The notes beneath the pieces were generated by a model. The model did no database searches. It saw only the letters and a program-made list of their open reading frames with translations, and was not told where the DNA came from. The translations under genes and the position numbers were made by a program. This document shows, in pieces, positions 1 through 12,567 of a stretch of 64,000 bases of DNA (position 1 is the first letter of the stretch; each line of letters begins with the position of its first letter). This DNA is from Haematobia irritans (taxonomy: Eukaryota > Arthropoda > Insecta > Diptera > Muscidae), in the NCBI RefSeq assembly GCF_050003625.1, contig NC_134397.1, positions 269,260,070 through 269,324,069 on the forward strand, given 5' to 3'.

Positions 1-3000
1 ATTTCGTCGAAATTTAATTTCTTATAGGACATTTCGTCGGAATTGTTTTCTACAAAAAATATCCATTGAAATTTTATTTCTTATAGAATATTTCGTAGAA
101 ATTATATTTCTTATAGAATATTTCGTAGAAATTTTATTCCTTATAGAATATTTCGTAGAAATGTTATTTATAAAAGTAAATTTCGTAGAAATTTGATTTC
201 TTATAGAAAATTTCACATTTTATGTTTTATAGAAAATTTTGTATAAATGTTATTTATTATAGAACAGTTAGTCGACATTTTATTTCTATAGAAAATTTTG
301 TCAAAATTTTATTTCTATAGAAAAGTTCATCGAAATTTTATTGCTATAGACAATATCGTTAAAATTTTATTTCTGTAAAAATTTCATCGAAATATCGTAG
401 AAATTTATTCCTTGTAGAATATTTCATAGAAATTTTATTTCTATAGAAAATTTCGTAAAAATGTATTCCTTATATATCTGGCAAAATTTCATGGAAATTT
501 TATTTCTATAGAAAATTTAGTCGAAATTTTATTTCTGTACAAAAATTTCTCGAAAATAGAAAATTTCGTCACAATTTAATTTTTATAGTAAATTTCGTTG
601 AAATGCTATGTCTAGTGAAGTAAAATTTTATTTTTATAGAAAATTTTGTCGAAATTTTATTTCTATAAAAATTTTCGACCAAATTTTATTTCTATAGCAA
701 AATTTGGTCGATTTTTTCTTTCTATAGAAAATTTTGTATAAATTAATTTTTATAAAAAAATTTTGTCGAAATTTAATGTTCATAAAAAATGATGGCCAAA
801 TTTTATTTTTATAAAAAATTCCGTCGAAATTTTATTTTTATTTATTTGACATTTCGACGAATTTTTGTATAAGAAAGAAAATTTTGTCGAAATTTTATAA
901 GAAAATTTCGTCGAAATTTTATTTCTTATAGAAAATTTCACCGAAATTTTTTTTATAGAAAATTTCGTCAAAATTTTATTTCTATATAATATTCGTCGAC
1001 ATTTTATTTCTATAGACAATTTCGTCAAATTTAATTTCTATGGAAAATTTTGGCACAATTTTAGTTCTATAATAAATTTCGCCCAAATTTTATTTCTTAT
1101 AGAAAATTTCGTCGAAATTTAATTTCTTATAGGACATTTCGCCGGAATTGTTTTATACAAAGAATTATAGAAATTATATTCTTTATAGAATATTTCGTAG
1201 AAATTTTATTTCTTATAGAATATTTCGTAGAAATGTTATTTATTAAACTAAATTTCGTAGAAATTTGATTTCTTATAGAAAATTTTTACATTTTATGTTT
1301 CATAGAAAATTTTGGATAAATTTTATTTATTATAGAACAGTTTAAATTTTATTTCTATAGAAAAGTTCGTCGAAATTTTAATGCTGTAGACGATATCGTT
1401 AAAATTTTATTTCTGTAAAAATTTCATAGAAATAACGTAGAAATTTATTCCTTGTAGAATATTTCATAGAAATTTTATTTCTATAGAAAATTTCGTAAAA
1501 ATGTATTCCTTATATATCTGGCAAAATTCCATGGAAATTTTAATTCTATAGAAAATTTCGTTGACATTTTATTTCTGTAAAAAAATGTCTCCAAAATAAA
1601 AAATTTCGTCACAATTTAATTTTTATAGTAAATTTCGTCGAAATGTTATATCTAGTGAAGTAAAATTTTATTTTTATAGAAAATTTCGTCGAAATTTTAT
1701 TTATATAAAAACATTCGACCAAATTTTATTTCTATAGCTAAATTTGGTCGAAATTTTCTTTCTATAGAAAATTTTGTTTAAATTTATTTTTATAAAAAAA
1801 TTTGTCGAAATATTATGTTTATAAAAAATGTCAAATTTTATTTTTAGAAAAAAATCCGTCGAAATTTTATTTTTATTTATTTGTTTATAAGAAATAAAAT
1901 TTTGTCGACATTTTATAAGAAAGTTTGTCGAATTTTTTTTCTATAGAAAATTTCGTCGACATTTTATTTCTATGGAAAAAAAATTAACAAAAAAATGTTG
2001 TCGAAATTTTATTTTTATAAAAAATTTTGTTCACATTTTAGTGTTTATAAATTCCGTCAAAATTTTATTTTTATAGAAAATTTCGTTTAGTTCATTAAAA
2101 AATTTCATTGACATTTTATTTTTATAGAAATGGATATTTTATGGCTATAGAATCGATCGGAACTTTATGACTATAGAAAATTTCATCGCGATTTTATTTC
2201 TATATAAAATTTTGACGAATTTTAATTGCTATAGAACTCTTCATCAAAAGTTTATGTTATCTCTGTAACAAATGCATCGAAATTTTATTTTTATAGAAAA
2301 TTTCGTCGACTATTTATTTATGTAGAAAATTTCGTCTCTATAGAAAATATTGTAGAAATTTTATTTCTATAGAAAATTTTGTCGTAATTTTGTAGAAAAC
2401 ATCATGGATTTTTTTTTGTAAATTTCATCGAAGTTTAATGTCCATAGAAAATTTCATTGACGAAATTTTGTATAAGAAAGAAAATTTTGTCGAAATTTTA
2501 TAAGAAAATTTCGTCGTCATTTTTATAAGAAAGTTTGTCGAAATTTTATTTCTTATATAAAATTTTGATGAAATTTTTTTCTTATAGAAAATTTCGTCGA
2601 AAGTTTATTTCTATAGAAAATTTCGTCGACATTTTATTTCTATAGAAAATTTTGTCGAAATTTTGTATTAACAAAAAAATTTTGTCGAGATTTATTTTTA
2701 TAAAAGATTTTGTTGAAATTTTAGTTGATATAGAAAAATTTCGTCAAAATATTATTTTGATAAAACATTTCGTCGAATGTTTAGTTCATTAAAAATTTTC
2801 ATTGACATTTTATTTCTATAGAAATCGCTATTTTATGCCTATAGAATATCGATCGAAATTTTATTACTATAGAAAATTTCATCGCGATTTTATTTTTATA
2901 TAAAATTTTGACGAAATTTAATTGCTATTGAACTTTTCATTAAAGATTTATCTCTGTAACAATTGCATCGAAATTTTTTTTATAGAAAATTTCGTCGACT

Positions 3001-3560
3001 ATTTATTTGTGTAGAACATTTCGTCTCTATTGAAAATATTGTAGAAATTGTATTTCTATAGAAAATTTTGTCGTAATTTTGTAGAAAACATCGTGGATTT
3101 TATTTTTTTTATTTTTATCGAAATTTTATGTCCAAAGAAAATTTAATCGCAAGTTTATTTATATAGAAAATTTCGTCTCTATAGAAAATATTGTAAAAGA
3201 TTTATTTCTATAGAAAATTTTGTAGTAAACATCGTGGATTTTTTTTTTTAATTTCATCGAAGTTTTATGTCCAAAGAAAATTTAATTGCAAGTTTATTTA
3301 TATAGAAAATACCATCGCAATTTTATTTCTATAGAAAAATTCGAAAATGTTTGATTTATATACAAATAAGAGAGAAGTTCACCAATGTGGTACCACAATG
3401 GACTGAATAGTCTAAGTGGGCCTGATACATCGGGCTGCCACCTAACCTAAACTATACAAAATTTCGTCGAATTTTATTTCATTAAAAAATGTCGTTGAAA
3501 TTTTTTTCTCTAGAAAATCGAAACTTTTTTCGATTTTTTATGGAAATTTTGTAAAAAAAA
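1..3560. repeat. ~29-bp AT-rich satellite array with higher-order duplication
   Basis: Tandem degenerate copies of a ~29-bp unit whose core on this strand is ATTTCTATAGAAAATTT followed by CGTCGAAATTTT. The core contains the palindrome TTCTATAGAA. On top of the short unit there is longer-period duplication. The block around 39-860 recurs at about 1144-1960 (period near 1.1 kb), and the block around 2090-2400 recurs at about 2783-3090 (period near 0.69 kb). The same unit occurs in reverse orientation at 27675-27990, 43690-45840, 58085-58990 and 61060-61815. A SINE fragment interrupts the array near its right end. Short reading frames here are only translations of the repeat. Confidence 0.9.
3367..3452 (+). 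mobile_element. 5'-truncated tRNA-derived SINE (3' end)
   Basis: This 86-bp piece matches the 3' end of the SINE seen complete at 31752-32085 (minus strand). It shares the stretch reading AGTTCACCAATGTGG, the TCTAAGTG and GGGCTGCCACC motifs, and a short CCTAACCTAA tail. Probable target duplication TATACAAA at 3359-3366 and 3453-3460. It sits inside the satellite array. Confidence 0.75.
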
Positions 3561-4338
3561 AAGGTTTTCGTTAATAGTCGCAATGTACATCCTAATTCAT
3601 ATAATTCCCTTAACTGTAGCCGTTGAACTACCTTTTTTTGACATCCAAAGCCTACGTTGCATTACCATTTTTCCTTTAAAACGAATGACACACTCTCACT
3701 TCATTGTACATTCAAAAGGGAAACACCATAAAATAACGCTCACATATACATAGATTTCATTGCAGTCTGTGAATGTGTGTATTTGTGTTGTTATTCTAAA
3801 CATGGGGGCCAAAGGCAAGAAAACAAACTGAACAGCTGTACGAGTTGCAGTGCCAGTAAAAAACACACACACACACGAATCTAAAAGGAACACCTCAGGC
3901 TGAAGATATAAAAAGTGGCGACCTCTCGTTCATTGAAGAGTAAAATGAAAGTGGAAGTGGATGGAGAAGACCTTTTACATGTTGTTGCATAAAATTAATT
4001 ACTCACAATTTTCCTGAATATGTAATCCTTTGAGCACACATTCTATGCCTCATACGTGTGTATATGCTATGGCTATATACACAAGATACTTTCCATGTCG
4101 TCCCTTTATGTCCTCACAAGACAACAAAAACATGACATAAAAAATAAGGAAAAATTGCACAAATGACATCAAGAAGACCCTAACCAAGAGAGGTAAAGAG
4201 GGAGAGAGGGCGAGTAAGCAATACAGGCCTTAGTTTTATATAAATAAGAGCATGATGCAAAGCTCGTGAATACAAGAATATGCCAAGTCGGGACTAGACG
4301 TATAAGTAATTCAGTCGCAATGTTTCTGGTGGCATTGT
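3561..4338. other. Anonymous intergenic sequence
   Basis: No gene, RNA or repeat family recognised. There is a short (AC)n run near 3865 and a purine-rich stretch near 4190-4215. Reading frames are short and lack coding character. Confidence 0.5.
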
Positions 4339-4363
4339 GTTTACACCAGGGATCCGGAGCGGT

Positions 4364-4485
4364 CCATTTTTTTCGCTCCGCTCCGCTCCCGCTCCGGAGA
4401 AAAAAAAACCGCTCCGCTCCTCGCTCCGCTCCGAGAAAAAAAAATCGCTCCGCTCCGCTCCACGCTCCGCTCCGCTCCTCTTCGA
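4364..4485. repeat. GCTCCGC subterminal repeats, left
   Basis: Clustered copies of GCTCCGCTCC interrupted by A-runs, in the left end of the hAT-like element. The matching cluster at the right end is 7155-7290, where a 12-bp unit GCTCCGCTCCAC is tandemly repeated. Confidence 0.85.
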
Positions 4486-4534
4486 GAAAATTATAGTACA
4501 AACATTGTATTATTTGTTCAATTGAGTTTTATTT

Positions 4535-5167
4535 TATTTAGAAAATTTGGGCGGTACATATATGGGAGCTATAGCTAAATCTGAACCGATTTCGATGATT
4601 TTTTGCACATATAGTTAGTGCTATAGAAGATTACATTTCGCCAACTTTGAGTAAGATCGGTTGATAAATAAGGGTTTTATAACCTAATTTGACAAAATCG
4701 GGCGATACATATATATGGGACCTATATCTAAATCTGAACCGATTTCGATGAAATTTTCAGACTTAAAGGGTGATACAGAAGATTATTTTGTGCTAAATTT
4801 GACGACGATCGGTTAGTAAAAAAAGTGCAACGTGATCCCATTTGTCGAAATCGGGCAATACATATATATGGGAGCTATATCTAAATTTGATCCGATTTCT
4901 TCCAAATTCAATAACGTTCGTCCTTGTGCCCAAAAAAACTCCCTGTACCAAATTTCATCAAAATCGGTTAATAATTGCGACCGAAATCCTGTGAACAACA
5001 AATACATGGACAGACGGACGGACGCCAAGCGCTAGATCGACTCAGGAGGTGATTCTGAGTCGATCGGTATATATTTTATGGGGTCTAAAATCAATATTTC
5101 TTGTAGGCACATTTTTTGGCCGATCAAACTTATTATACCCTGACCACTATGTGGTTTAGGGTATAAT
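4535..5167 (-). mobile_element. HINE-like element, subfamily IV (DINE-1-like), partial
   Basis: Three diverged repeats containing TATATGGGAGCTATA and AATCTGAACCGATTTC are followed by a short GACGGACGG microsatellite, an ATCGACTCAG block, and a terminal hairpin at about 5133-5166 (ACCCTGACCACTATGTGGT, then GGGTATAAT). The order of parts is that of the other HINE copies here and of Drosophila DINE-1/INE-1, but the sequence is a distinct subfamily. The 3' hairpin is not seen, so it is treated as truncated. Confidence 0.65.
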
Positions 5168-6823
5168 GACTTTAAAACAATGTGTTGAAATATTTTATTA
5201 ATTTTGAAGATTTTTTCAGAAATATTAAATCCATTTTGACTTCATTAAAGGAAGCATTCTAGGAAGCATATGTTAATTTTTCATTTTTTTAGATTTTTTC
5301 GTCAGTTGTTATCAAAATCCTTTAAAAACGAGTTAACGAGTTATTTTTTTTCCATATTAAGACTCGACTTCCAGTAGAAATTATGCTATGTTTCAAGTAA
5401 AAAGCGTCTTTAAAATAAAGTGTTGAAAAACATGTCTTATTTTTTAACGATTTTTTGCTTTGTAGGCAAGATGCAAAAAGGAAACAAATTTAAAGACAAT
5501 TTTATTAATTTTAAAGAATTTTTCTTAATTATTAAAGTCACGTTGACCTTACCTCAAAAATTTTATCTTTCATGTTATGATACACATTTTTAAGTAAAAT
5601 CACTTAATTATAAGGACATTACAACTTCATTCAAAAGTTTATTGCCTTTTGGACAAGAAAACAAGTATATACAGCACTAAGTTCGGCCGGGCCGAACCTT
5701 AAATACCCACTACCATGAACCAAATATTAGGGTTTCCTTTGAAATTTTAGGAGGGCTTGAGGACTTGAGGACACTTCCCGAAGATAAATTTAAAGATTTC
5801 ACCTATGAGGACTATATCAGATTCTGGATTTATAAGAACCATTTTTGTTTGAGTTTTAGAGGAATCATTAACATCTCTTGTAAGTGTGCAAGAAAATTAT
5901 AAAATAGCGTCTTGATTTGAAATCTTAAATATGTAGAAGTAAAATCTGGAAATTTTACATTGAGTTTCAAGCAGTTCAAGTGAAGTCGGTCTATATGGAG
6001 GCATTACCAAATGGACCGAGCCTAAAATACCTGAATATTTACAATTTCAGGCAAATCAGATAAAAATTACGGTTTCTAGAAACCCAAGGAGTTAAATCGG
6101 GAGATCGTTCTTATGGGGGATATACTAAAACATGGACCGCTACTCACCGTTTTCGGCACACCTCTTTATGACCCGAAAATACCTCTAGATTTCCAATTTA
6201 AGGCAAATTGGATAAAAACTTCGGATTCTAGAAGCCCAAGAAGTAAAATCGGGAAATCGGTCTATATGGGGGCTATACCAAAATATGAACCGATACTCAC
6301 CATTTTCAGCACACCTCTTTATGGTCCGAAAATACCCCTAGATTTCCAATTTCAGACAAATTGGATAAAAAATACGCTTTCTATAAGCCCAAGACCCCAA
6401 ATCGGGAGGTCGGTTTATATGGGGACTATATCAAAACCTGGACCGATATAACCCATCTTCGAACTTGACCCGCCTGCAGACAAAAGTCGAGGTTGTGCAA
6501 AATTTCAGCACGATTGCTTCATTATTGAAGACTGTAGCGTGATTACAACAGACAGACAGACAGACAGACGGACAGACGGACATCGTTATATCGTCTTAGA
6601 ATTTCTCCCTGATCAAGAATATATATACTTTATATAGTCGGAAATCGATATTTCGATGTGTTACAAACGGAATGACAAACTTATTATACCCCCGTCACCA
6701 TTCTATGGTGATGGGTATAAAAAACTTTATTTTAGAGAAATGCGTCTTCCATGTTAAGCAAAATTTGCATTCTTATTCTAAGGACATGGAATCTTTGACT
6801 TCACGACAATATTTTTTTCAGTG
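5168..6823 (-). mobile_element. CACTG-type MITE split by a HINE-III
   Basis: The flanks 5168-5660 and 6724-6823 align with the uninterrupted MITE at 24415-25069. Shared features include the GAAATTATGCTATG stretch, the AAAATCACTTAATTA stretch and the end with TCACGACAATATTTTTTTCA before GTG. The right end is followed by TA (6824-6825). The HINE-III interrupts it at a point where the intact copy runs continuously (near 24960). Confidence 0.7.
5661..6723 (-). mobile_element. HINE subfamily III (DINE-1/INE-1-like), complete
   Basis: Reads, from its 3' end at left: ACAAGTATATAC, a near-palindrome GTTCGGCCGGGCCGAAC, central ~150-bp repeats with CGGGAAATCGGTCTATATGG motifs, a (CAGA)/(GGAC) microsatellite at 6548-6582, then AGAATATATATACTTTATA and GATGTGTTACAAACGGAATG, and a terminal hairpin CACCATTCTATGGTG followed by GGGTATAA. 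This is the order of parts in Drosophila DINE-1/INE-1 (Helentron-associated elements): TATACCC hairpin end, (GTCY)n, central tandem repeats, 3' hairpin. It encodes nothing. Confidence 0.8.
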
Positions 6824-7154
6824 TAGAAAACTAAAAAATTAAATATAAATAAGATCGTTTAATTGCATTTATTTGACGTTCATTACAAACATATTTGTAG
6901 TAATACGGAATGAAATTGATCGAAAGTACTGTTGTTACTTTTACAACACATACTAGAGATATATTTTGACATTTGCCGTTTTTGAAAACAATTACTAAAA
7001 AACACGGTGTTTTCCCCAATGTACGTACGTACAAAACTACATATCGTACATTTTAAACGCTTACTCACACTACGCTAAGTACTAGCTAAATTTGAAATTA
7101 CCTACACAGTGTAATTTCAAAGTTACACATTTCATTCAAGTAATATTTTATTCG

Positions 7155-7290
7155 GAGCGGAGCGGTTTTTCATTTGGAAACCGCTCCGCTCCGGATTTTA
7201 GTAATGCCGCTCCCGCTCCGGCAAAAAAAGGGCTTGCTCCGCTCCGCTCCACGCTCCGCTCCACGCTCCGCTCCACGCTCCGCTCCGGAT
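7155..7290. repeat. GCTCCGC subterminal repeats, right
   Basis: Right-end counterpart of 4364-4485, in inverted arrangement next to the terminal inverted repeat, with at least three near-perfect tandem 12-bp units at 7240-7285. Confidence 0.85.
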
Positions 7291-7404
7291 CCCTGGTTTA
7301 CACTGACCAAAGTAGGAACACATTTATGGTCATGGAACTATTTATAACTATTTATAAAAATATATAATAATAAAACCAAGCACGGAATAGATTTCGCCAG
7401 AACA

Positions 7405-7665
7405 ATTTTTTAATATAGAGTGTGCAATTTGTTGACACGGTGTTGATAACAGATAAAATTTAATTGATTAAAAAAATTTAATTGAAATAAAATTCAATCA
7501 CAAAAATTAATTGTATCAATTAAATTTTTAATTGGAACAATTAATTTTTTCATTGACTTTGGTGATTGATACTATCGTTTCTGTGATTGAAAATATTTCT
7601 ATTAAAAATGAATTGAATCAATTAATTTCGTGATTGAAGACAAAAAATATTTTTTCTGTGTAGGT
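7405..7665. mobile_element. AATTAATT-type MITE, diverged
   Basis: Rich in AATTAATTGAT/ATCAATTAATT inverted motifs, with the GTGATTGA and TTTCGTGATTGAAGAC stretches seen in copies at 8835, 32468 and 49125. It ends in ATTTTTTCTGTG followed by TA. Left boundary approximate. Confidence 0.55.
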
Positions 7666-8834
7666 AGGTATAGAAATTTAATGACATTTTTTTAGTTTGA
7701 TTTTTTGTCTATAATATTTTGAGAATTAAAAAAGAGTTTCTTCGAATGCATAAAATTGATTTGTATCACTCTTACGAGTACAGTTTCGCTAGTAATGCAA
7801 ATGTATGACAGGATCTATTTATTTTATAAGTCACTACTCTATGCACACATATCCAATAAATAAGGAAAAATCCAAATAGACACACACATACACATGTGTA
7901 TATAGTATGCATTTGGCGTATGTGTACATGAGCAGCCATGCACTTCAATGTCTGCTTTATGTGAATAACTAAAGCGAAAAACATAACAGTCCTTTAAGGA
8001 TGCAAGTGTATGTGTCAATGACGATGATGATGGTGATGGTCTTTGTCATGCCTTAAGGTAAAGAAAACCATGCAACTGCAACTTTTTCCCAAAAAAAAAA
8101 AATCCTCAAATACTGGTATTCACTCACGTACAGTTAACTAAACTTTACTCAGTTTATTGTTTGCCTTTACATGTCTGTGGACATGCACACAAGGATCAGT
8201 CTATGTGTGCGTGTGTGTGTGTTTGTGTTTGTCCAAGTCCTGTGTCATTGCCATAACCTAAACTATGGATTGCATGAATTTGCATCCTTATTCATTGTGT
8301 CAGGCTTCCATCCTCACAAGTACGGGTACTCATGCAAAGCTTTTTGATTATTGGCTAAGTCAAGTTCTTCTTCTTCCTACAAGGCAGTAGATCCTCTACA
8401 AAATTCCTTCTATATGCACCAAAATCAAAGGTGCCACTTGGCCCCAAAGAATTGAAGATGTACAAGTGCATGATGAGGAAATGATTGGAAATTGTTATGG
8501 AGTTCAATTGAGTCATTAAATTGGATAGAGTTTTAGGTCATGCTGCAGGCTATTCCATTGATTATATGAAGTTGAATATGTTATCTAGAGTTTCTGTGAA
8601 AACAAAAATCTATCCATGAGAGTAAGTGAAAGATCAAGCTTTGAAATAATTGAAAGTAATACCTAAAGGAGTTTCGGATGTTACAGCTTAACGTAATTGA
8701 CATGCGTTTAAAGGGGTGGTTTTAAATTTAGTTGAAATTTGCCACTTTAATTTAAATTTCTAAAAAAAAAAATGAGATAACATTTCCTGGAATGGCGAAA
8801 TATTTGAAATGCAATTTTAAAATAGTAAAAAATA
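7666..8834. other. Anonymous intergenic sequence with (GT)n
   Basis: No gene or known repeat recognised. A GT-rich microsatellite lies at about 8204-8232 and an A-run at 8090-8102. Confidence 0.5.
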
Positions 8835-9125
8835 CACACAAAAAATTTTGTTTCTGATTCAATCCCGAAATTAATTGATCCAATTAATTTTTTAATTGAA
8901 ATGTCTTCAATCACAGAAATGAGAGTATCAATTAAAAAATTAATTGAAGGTCAATTAAAAAAATCAATTGATTCAATTAAAACATTAATTGATACTATTA
9001 ATTTTTGTGATTGATTTTTGTTTTAATTAAAAAATTTGTTGAGTCAATTAAAGTTTTAATTGAACATTTTTCAAAACTCAATTAAAATTTTAGTTGGAAA
9101 AATGTTCGTGAAATTTTTTTCTGTG
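8835..9125. mobile_element. AATTAATT-type MITE, 291 bp
   Basis: Starts CACACAAAAAATTTT and ends in the near-inverse AAATTTTTTTCTGTG, flanked by TA on both sides (8833-8834, 9126-9127). The inside is dense with AATTAATT inverted motifs and could fold almost completely. Same family as 32468-32754 and 49125-49414. A TA duplication suggests a Tc1/mariner-type mobiliser. Confidence 0.8.
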
Positions 9126-9127
9126 TA

Positions 9128-12100
9128 TGACAAAAGACTAAATATTTCAATAAAAAATCAATCCAGAAGAGATTGGAAATCACCAACGAAACGTCGGATG
9201 TAAATATGAAATAAAGTATTTTATTTGGATATTGAGAGACGTTGAAAACCAATTTTAGAACAGATTTAAAAATAACCAAATAAACAAAAAAAAAAAACAT
9301 ATTTTCATTTTGTGTTATATTTTTTATCTTAAGGTACTCTAAAATAACTTTTTATTAAATACCTTAAATAAATTATTAAATTCATTCAATTCCAAAAATA
9401 CAGTAAACGTATGTTTAACAATTACTGACATGATTCATACGCACTAGTGGCCATCGAAATTAATATCACTTATACGCACCATCCTACCTGAAAACCGATT
9501 CAAGGGTTTGATATAAATAAATAAATATAGAATACCAACTATCGCGACCAGCGTTTCAATAGTCGAAAATCGTTTTTTCGACCAATCGAAATTTTGTGAA
9601 AAAATCTAAAAGCTGAAGTCTATATATTGTAATCTTCAATTTGATATTTTTCATATTTTTTTGGCATAAATCGACAAAAATTTCAAAAAGGCGTCCTTCG
9701 AACAAAAAAGGGAATATGATAGCAATATATCTATGGTAATTGTAAAAGTAGGAGGGTCATTTATTTTAAAAACTATTTTGCAGACAGACGCCATTAAGCG
9801 TGTAAAAATTATCAGCGTTTTACAATAATTGTACAAAGTTCAAAAGCCTCTAGAGATACAGATCAAAATCTATGACGCCATGGCGGTGATGAGATCGAAG
9901 ATTTCTAGGCAATGGCTATAAACACGATACAAGATGAGTCACTAGAAGCTAATAGGGAAACGGTAGGTGTAGTATGCCTCATGTGACCAAGAAATTCTGA
10001 CGGCAGAAAAGAAGTAGCAGAGAGTATAAATAAGAATGAATCCTAGTAATGAAGGATCGAAGTTGTATGAATGTCTGGGATACATGATCCATGGCGCCCA
10101 GACGTGGTGGATTACAATAACTGAATGTTTGGAATGACTCTGAAATAACACGAGCCCATATAGCGTGAACAGATGGTCGCAAAGCAATAAAACCAATAGC
10201 AGAGATCGAATACCGTATTGGAATGCCAAAGGATAATCTACGATTACACGAAATATAGCATGTTACCTATTATTTGAGAACGAAAAGCCCTTAGAGCCTA
10301 CACGGACGGATTTAGAAGAATAAACAGAGACTTGCCCTATATCTGAATGTGTAAAGAGGTCGGAAAGGCGACGAGGATACTATTCGGTGACACAAATACG
10401 AAAAGGTATTAATGTCTACCGAGTTTAGAGGCACTTCTGTGGAGACGCAGAGAGTAAGGTATTTAGAACGTATTTTCAGTAGGTTCGTCAGACCTTGGAA
10501 CACAACAAATGTCATTGCCCTGTTGTTACAAGATATAGAGCCCACTATATCGGGGAAGATACCTGGCCCAGCTTTGAAATGAGGAGTGGAAGCAAATTAG
10601 GCAATTCGTTAAAGTGCAAAGGTCCTGAAGTAATTGAACGGTATGATTGAAAGAAGGATTTAAAGCCCACAACAAGCCGAATACTGATTTAAGCTATGGA
10701 AGCCGATATAAAACAGTCAAAGCCGGGTAGGTTTAACCAAAACTAACCCAAATTGCGTAATAATCCAAAACTTTTATATTTCTGGAAATATCACAAAATC
10801 TTTGACAGGATTTTTTTGTTTAGTTTTAAAAGTTTTCTTAAAAAAATACCACAAATAACCCTAGCTTTAAAACCAAAACTCATACCATAATGTGGGATTT
10901 AACATTCTTTATGCTTAGCTTAAAATATATCATTTGATTAATTGATTGCATGATTCACAATAATTGGCATAAATCATACGCACCAATGGGCTATTATATT
11001 AATATCACTTATACGCATAATGGAACCCAGAGAGCAATTGTAGAATTTAATTGAAACAAAAGCTGAAAAAGTTTCCCCGATATATATTTAATAAAAAAAA
11101 CAGTGTTCAATCATTTATTATTTTTTGTAAATATATACTGATAAATTCACACGTATCTATAATGCAAAAAACTTGTTCAACATGCATATAACATTGTGTT
11201 GTGCTACAAGTTGAAGTTACTTGGTTTTATAACTGACTGATGCAAGGCAAAAACTGCGAACCAAGAAGAGAATAACGAACGAAAACTTCATGGGCACAAT
11301 GTAATACAAAACGTGAAGGAAGTTGATTTCGTGCTTCCGTAAAAAAGTTCAACGTCAGAGCGTTTTTTTCTTTTCTTGTTTCCAGACATTTCTGCAATAA
11401 TACTTTGTAATATTATTTCTATTTGCATGATTTAATATCTGTATCGGTTTTTTTTTTATTATATTATATATTTAAGGCATTATTCTTCGATGAAGATATT
11501 TCAAAATTTAATTATTTTTCAAAACACCATTTGAATAATGGTATGGTCATTCCATTTTACTGTGGGGAGTCATAGATAAACTAACCAAAGGCTTTCATTC
11601 CCAAGAGAAATTTTATTTCCAAAAATGATCATATCCCGAATTGAACTAATATTTGTTATGTTCTTCTCTCCACATAGAATAAAAAAATATTCTAGGAAAT
11701 ATAAAAACATGAATATGTGAATTCCTTAAAAAAATGCATATAAATTGCAATAAAGGACCCGTAAAAAAGGAACAAAAAAGTTTGAATCAAAAAACGAAAA
11801 AGTATTGAATATGGGATGGAGAATAACATAAAGTAAAAAGTTATAAAAATAATAAAGAAAGAGTAAATAACAAAGAACGAGACATGTAGTACACTTGAAA
11901 CAATTTGACATACATGTGCCGATGTAAAGCAAAGCCAACGTCAAGATCACTCCATCGAAGCGAAGTTAGTCCATGCCATATCCATTGAGTGACTAATTTT
12001 GATGGTAAAGTAAAACTCGGTTTTTGTCTAAGGACAACTCCAATCAAAAAAAAAAAAAAACAAATTAAATTAAATATAACAAAAACTTCCTAACATAACA

Positions 12101-12236
12101 ATATTTCAGTTAATGTAGAGCCAGATTATTCAAATATTTCGTTTGGAAGTAATCCTCGATGGTCCACCCAAAAAGGTCGGAAGATTTAGCTATACGGGCA
12201 GTTATTGGAAGTGTTAGAAGATTTTCGAGACTGCTA
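9128..12236. other. Anonymous sequence, no gene recognised
   Basis: No reading frame with coding character. A short motif with CATGATTCATACGCAC and ATATCACTTATACGCA occurs at 9428-9480 and again, diverged, near 10950-11020, so part is repeat-derived. The section 9850-10730 is less AT-rich and might be an old decayed sequence, but I could not match it to anything. Confidence 0.4.
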
Positions 12237-12567
12237 CACTCAAAAAAAGTGAACCCTATATTTCACTAAAGCTACTTTAATTCTCTTTTAGTTCATGGAA
12301 TTATTACGTTTCAAGAAAGTTCCCATGACTTTAATACTTTTTTTGCGTATTTAAGCTAACTTAACTAAAACAGGGGAAAATTATACACAAATGAAGTATA
12401 AACCCAGCAAAAAATATTTCAGCAGTAAAATTTAGTTGCGCTTTTTGGTACACAATAAACTAGGCAGTGCATACACACTGCATGTATCGGCGGCAATAAC
12501 GTAAACGAGTAATCAAACTAGTTTATGATCATTCGTTTACGTCATTGCAACCAATTCGTGCAGGATA

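Larger units (their letters stand above)
4347..7295. mobile_element. Non-autonomous hAT-like element, 2.95 kb, nested insertions
   Basis: The left end reads CAGGGATCCGGAGCGG and the right end is its inverted complement. They are flanked by a perfect 8-bp direct repeat GTTTACAC at 4339-4346 and 7296-7303. An 8-bp duplication and a CA-initial inverted terminus are typical of hAT transposons. Both subterminal regions (4364-4485 and 7155-7290) are packed with GCTCCGC/GCTCCAC repeats, far more GC-rich than the surroundings. Such arrays are the kind of site hAT transposases bind. No transposase frame remains. The interior holds a HINE-like block (4535-5167), a split MITE (5168-5660 and 6724-6823) and a HINE-III (5661-6723). 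The insertion order is therefore hAT or MITE first, HINE-III later. Confidence 0.85.

Noticed and set aside
9942..10545. Minus-strand frames in the less AT-rich segment 9850-10730
   Set aside because: No motif, splice signal or family resemblance. Left as anonymous sequence.
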